NCBI GenBank assembly: GCA_030640865.1
Contig: DAOWIP010000570.1
Coordinates: 1 to 7,101 of the forward strand
DNA from: Sedimentisphaerales bacterium
Lineage (GTDB): Bacteria; Planctomycetota; Phycisphaerae; Sedimentisphaerales; SM23-30
DNA: 7,101 nt
Reading direction: 5' to 3'
Positions within the stretch are counted from its first letter, which is position 1. Each line of letters starts with the position of its first letter. Below the pieces are notes generated by a model. That model saw only the letters and a list, made by a program, of their open reading frames with translations. It was not told where the DNA came from and ran no database searches. A program made the position numbers and the translations under genes. This document shows, piece by piece, positions 5,056 to 7,101 of this stretch.

Positions 5056-5994
5056 ATGATTTTAAGATATCTGCAATATGTATGGGATTCCTACGATTTA
5101 ATCCCGGTGCTGATCGAGCTGCTGCTGATCGGTTTCGTGGTGTATTCGGTGATGCGCTTTCTGCGCGGAACAGGTGGGGAAATCCTTTTCAAGGGGATTG
5201 TGTTTGTATTGTTGGGCTTTGGGGTGATCAGCCTGCTGACGGACAGGTTGGAGTTGGATCGGATCGAACTGCTGTTCACATATTTTTTGGGTTCGGTTCT
5301 GGTGGTAACAGTTGTGGCTTTTCAGCCTGAACTGCGTCGCGGGCTTATGCGGCTTAGCGGAGCACGGTTCGGACGGACGGCAGTACCGGAAATGAAGGAT
5401 GTAATCGAAGAAATCGTGGACGCGGTAGCTGTGCTGAGCCGCTCGGAGATCGGTGCTCTGGTTGCTCTTGAGCGTGAAGTCGGGCTGGCAGAGATGGTTG
5501 GTACCGGCACTCGGCTCGAAGCGCGGGTAACAGCGGAGTTACTGAATACGATTTTCTGGCCCGGCTCACCTCTGCACGATATGGGAGTGGTAATTCGGCG
5601 GGGCCGGGTGGCTGCGGCGGGAGTGCAGTTTCCGTTGGCCGAGCACGGCGAATATGATCGGCTGTTAGGCTCGCGGCATCGTTCGGCCATCGGGTTGAGT
5701 AAAGAAACCGATGCTGTAGTGGTAATTGTCAGTGAAGAAACCGGCCAAATCGGACTGGCGGCGGACGGTAAACTGGCCCGTCTCCTGACTCTCGAACAAC
5801 TCCGACAGCAGCTTTTCGAACTGATGATGCCCGTTACGAAAAGTGGGTCTGTAAAAAGCCCCAAAAAGCCCGAAACGCCTCTGGAAAATAGGATCGATGG
5901 AAAAGTTAATCAAAGCCCCATTGAGCATAGTTCTGGAAATGGTGCCGAGCACGATGCCGAGGATGTTTCAGAAGCTGCTGCGGAAAACAAATGA
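5056..5994 (+). CDS. cdaA: Membrane diadenylate cyclase CdaA (DacA), with a hydrophilic C-terminal tail
   Basis: CdaA makes the second messenger c-di-AMP from two ATP and usually acts in potassium and osmotic or cell-wall homeostasis. Three predicted membrane helices (about 15-35, 43-61, 70-88) precede the hallmark FQPELRR (89-95) and the DAC domain (about 105-260), with SEIGALVALERE, TIFWPGSPLHD, the SRHR motif (206-209, usual T/SRHR) and VIVSEETG. The second catalytic motif, normally DGA, reads DMG here (Asp175-Met176-Gly177); the metal-binding aspartate is kept. From about residue 265 a polar, acidic, probably disordered tail extends the protein to 312 residues, against roughly 270-285 for typical homologues. 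ATG 5056 directly follows an in-frame TAG and has no Shine-Dalgarno. The next gene, 35 bases on, is the expected cdaR partner, giving the well-known cdaA-cdaR operon order. Family assignment is strong; activity depends on whether DMG is tolerated. Confidence 0.92.
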   Translation: MILRYLQYVWDSYDLIPVLIELLLIGFVVYSVMRFLRGTGGEILFKGIVFVLLGFGVISLLTDRLELDRIELLFTYFLGSVLVVTVVAFQPELRRGLMRLSGARFGRTAVPEMKDVIEEIVDAVAVLSRSEIGALVALEREVGLAEMVGTGTRLEARVTAELLNTIFWPGSPLHDMGVVIRRGRVAAAGVQFPLAEHGEYDRLLGSRHRSAIGLSKETDAVVVIVSEETGQIGLAADGKLARLLTLEQLRQQLFELMMPVTKSGSVKSPKKPETPLENRIDGKVNQSPIEHSSGNGAEHDAEDVSEAAAENK

Positions 5995-6016
5995 TTTTTG
6001 CTGATAAGTTGACAAC

Positions 6017-6020
6017 GGAG
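6017..6020 (+). promoter_or_regulatory. Ribosome-binding site of cdaR
   Basis: GGAG lies 9 bases before the ATG at 6030, within the 35-base gap after cdaA. It supports that start and translation as part of the cdaA-cdaR transcript. Confidence 0.7.
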
Positions 6021-6029
6021 TAGTTTAAA

Positions 6030-7028
6030 ATGAAGGCGCAGGTGAAAACAGTTCTGGTGGTTATCCTGTTAAGCTGCCTTATTTGGGTCTTTGCGGAACG
6101 GGAGTCCACGCAGAATACCGATGTGGAATTGGCAATCGAATTGCCTACGCAGCCGGATAATCTACTGGTGCAATTCCTGGACAAGCAGGATAATCTGATC
6201 CCGGACAATCAGAAAACCGTCAAGCTGACTGTCGAGGGGCCGACCCGCAGGATACTCGAAGTAAGCGAAAAATATATAAACTCAAAAATCATTGACATCA
6301 CCAGGTTCGGGACCGATCTGGGCAATACCAATACGCAGAATCGCTGGATACAGGTAATGGCTGTCCTTGAGGGAAAATTAGACTCACGGGACGGCAAAAG
6401 CTATTTGCAGGTCGTTAGTACAAAACCTGAGAGCCTGCACCTGCGGTTGACAAAGCTGACTCAGCAGCCGTTGTCGGTCAAAGTATATGACCAGGATAAT
6501 ATCGAACTGATACCGCAAAGCATTAGTCCTGCGACGATAAATGCTTATGTCCCTGAAGGCAAACCAGTCGAGGCTCGTATAAGCTTAACAGAGATCCAGC
6601 GCTCGCAGGCCGTCCAGACCGAAATTACCGTTACCGCCAAGGTAACTCTGCCGCATCGCATAAAGGATTTTCCCGTCAAGCTCATGCTGCGGAAGGGCGA
6701 ACTCCTTGAGTCGGATATCAGAAGCCCTCGTTTGGTAATTGATAAACCATACAGTATGGAAGGTAAATACAACGTGGTGATCGAGGACATCACGCAATTG
6801 GACGACTATAAAATCAAATTCCGCGGCACCCCTGAGGACATGGAAAAGTATATTAAAAGCGATGTTCACCTGATATTGAAAATCAGTGAAGACGATCTGA
6901 AGATACCATCCTTGAAATTCAATCGGCCCTTGATATATTACCTTCCGGACGAACACGGCCGAATAGAAATAACCAACAAAAAAGACACTCCCATCACCTT
7001 CCATCTGGAAAAAATCCCCGAGAAATAA
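6030..7028 (+). CDS. cdaR: YbbR-domain protein, CdaA regulator CdaR
   Basis: CdaR-type proteins are anchored by one N-terminal helix, project YbbR domains outside the cytoplasmic membrane, and modulate the adjacent diadenylate cyclase. Here a basic start (MKAQVK) leads into a hydrophobic helix at about 7-22, followed by ERESTQNTDVELAIE, the usual entry to the first YbbR domain. The rest is beta-rich with YbbR-like repeats: about 25-135, about 140-222 (from PLSVKVYDQDN through PEGKPVEARISL) and a weaker third unit to about 325. At 332 residues it fits a two- or three-domain member. YbbR sequences are poorly conserved, so the call leans on the anchor, the repeats and the position right after cdaA. 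An LLSC at 13-16 looks like a lipobox but is followed by more hydrophobic residues, so a membrane anchor is more likely. glmM, often next in Firmicutes, is not seen before the window ends. Confidence 0.85.
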   Translation: MKAQVKTVLVVILLSCLIWVFAERESTQNTDVELAIELPTQPDNLLVQFLDKQDNLIPDNQKTVKLTVEGPTRRILEVSEKYINSKIIDITRFGTDLGNTNTQNRWIQVMAVLEGKLDSRDGKSYLQVVSTKPESLHLRLTKLTQQPLSVKVYDQDNIELIPQSISPATINAYVPEGKPVEARISLTEIQRSQAVQTEITVTAKVTLPHRIKDFPVKLMLRKGELLESDIRSPRLVIDKPYSMEGKYNVVIEDITQLDDYKIKFRGTPEDMEKYIKSDVHLILKISEDDLKIPSLKFNRPLIYYLPDEHGRIEITNKKDTPITFHLEKIPEK

Positions 7029-7030
7029 AC

Positions 7031-7064
7031 CTTACAGGGTGGGGGCTTACCCCACGCGTTTTTC
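7031..7064 (-). repeat. Dispersed hairpin repeat, copy 2 (inverted)
   Basis: This is the reverse complement of the 861-894 unit with 30 of 34 identities. Its stem is GTGGGG (7039-7044) with CCCCAC (7050-7055). On the + strand it begins 3 bases after the cdaR stop and the second arm runs into GCGTTTTTC, so in this orientation it may also act as a terminator for cdaA-cdaR. Confidence 0.85.
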
Positions 7065-7087
7065 TAACATATTATCTATTTTCAGTC

Positions 7088-7100
7088 GTCCCTACGGGAC
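7088..7100. repeat. Small hairpin at the window end
   Basis: GTCCC-TAC-GGGAC is a perfect 5-bp stem with a 3-base loop. It is cut off by the window end, so its full extent and family are unknown. Confidence 0.5.
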
Positions 7101-7101
7101 T

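Noticed and set aside
6009..6014. Perfect TTGACA -35 box between cdaA and cdaR
   Set aside because: The only -10-like sequence (around 6025) is about 11 bases away, too close, and the 35-base gap fits an operon with a good ribosome-binding site.
6069..6080. Lipobox-like LLSC in CdaR suggesting a lipoprotein
   Set aside because: Residues after the cysteine (LIWVFA) continue the hydrophobic helix, as in a membrane anchor and not a mature lipoprotein start.

Overview
The window looks like ordinary chromosome of a diderm (Gram-negative-type) bacterium. LptB implies lipopolysaccharide export, and base composition looks moderate by eye. Several start codons lack a clear Shine-Dalgarno sequence, and the intergenic DNA is crowded with short-loop hairpin repeats. 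From memory this texture fits Planctomycetota, perhaps Phycisphaerae or Sedimentisphaerales, but no rRNA or other marker here proves it.

Layout, with every gene on the + strand: (1) 1-776, the C-terminal part of trpB. (2) 777-914, a spacer with a dispersed hairpin repeat. (3) 915-1703, trpA. (4) 1704-1782, a short spacer built from a hairpin and a second copy of the 3' end of trpA. (5) 1783-3492, a gamma-class N6-adenine DNA methyltransferase with no restriction partner in view. (6) 3493-3645, a spacer with a good sigma70-type promoter for (7) rplU (ribosomal protein L21, GTG start, 3646-3963), closed by a strong intrinsic terminator at 3992-4027. (8) 4046-4801, lptB, the ATPase of the LPS transport machine. 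(9) 4802-5055, about 250 bases without a gene, holding three consecutive hairpins each followed by TGCCACC, bounded by a 9-bp inverted repeat. (10) 5056-5994 and 6030-7028, a cdaA-cdaR pair: a membrane diadenylate cyclase making c-di-AMP and its YbbR-domain regulator. (11) 7029-7101, an inverted copy of the repeat from the trpB-trpA spacer, plus one more small hairpin.

Functionally these are four unrelated modules: the last steps of tryptophan synthesis, DNA methylation, ribosome/envelope housekeeping, and c-di-AMP signalling. The methyltransferase is the accessory-looking element. It sits between housekeeping genes, and its leader duplicates the end of trpA, which suggests a local rearrangement or insertion.

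I did not find a clearly new multi-gene system. The points most worth checking are the duplicated trpA end beside the methyltransferase, the hairpin-repeat families (especially the triple array at 4802-5021), and the altered DGA motif (DMG) in the diadenylate cyclase.
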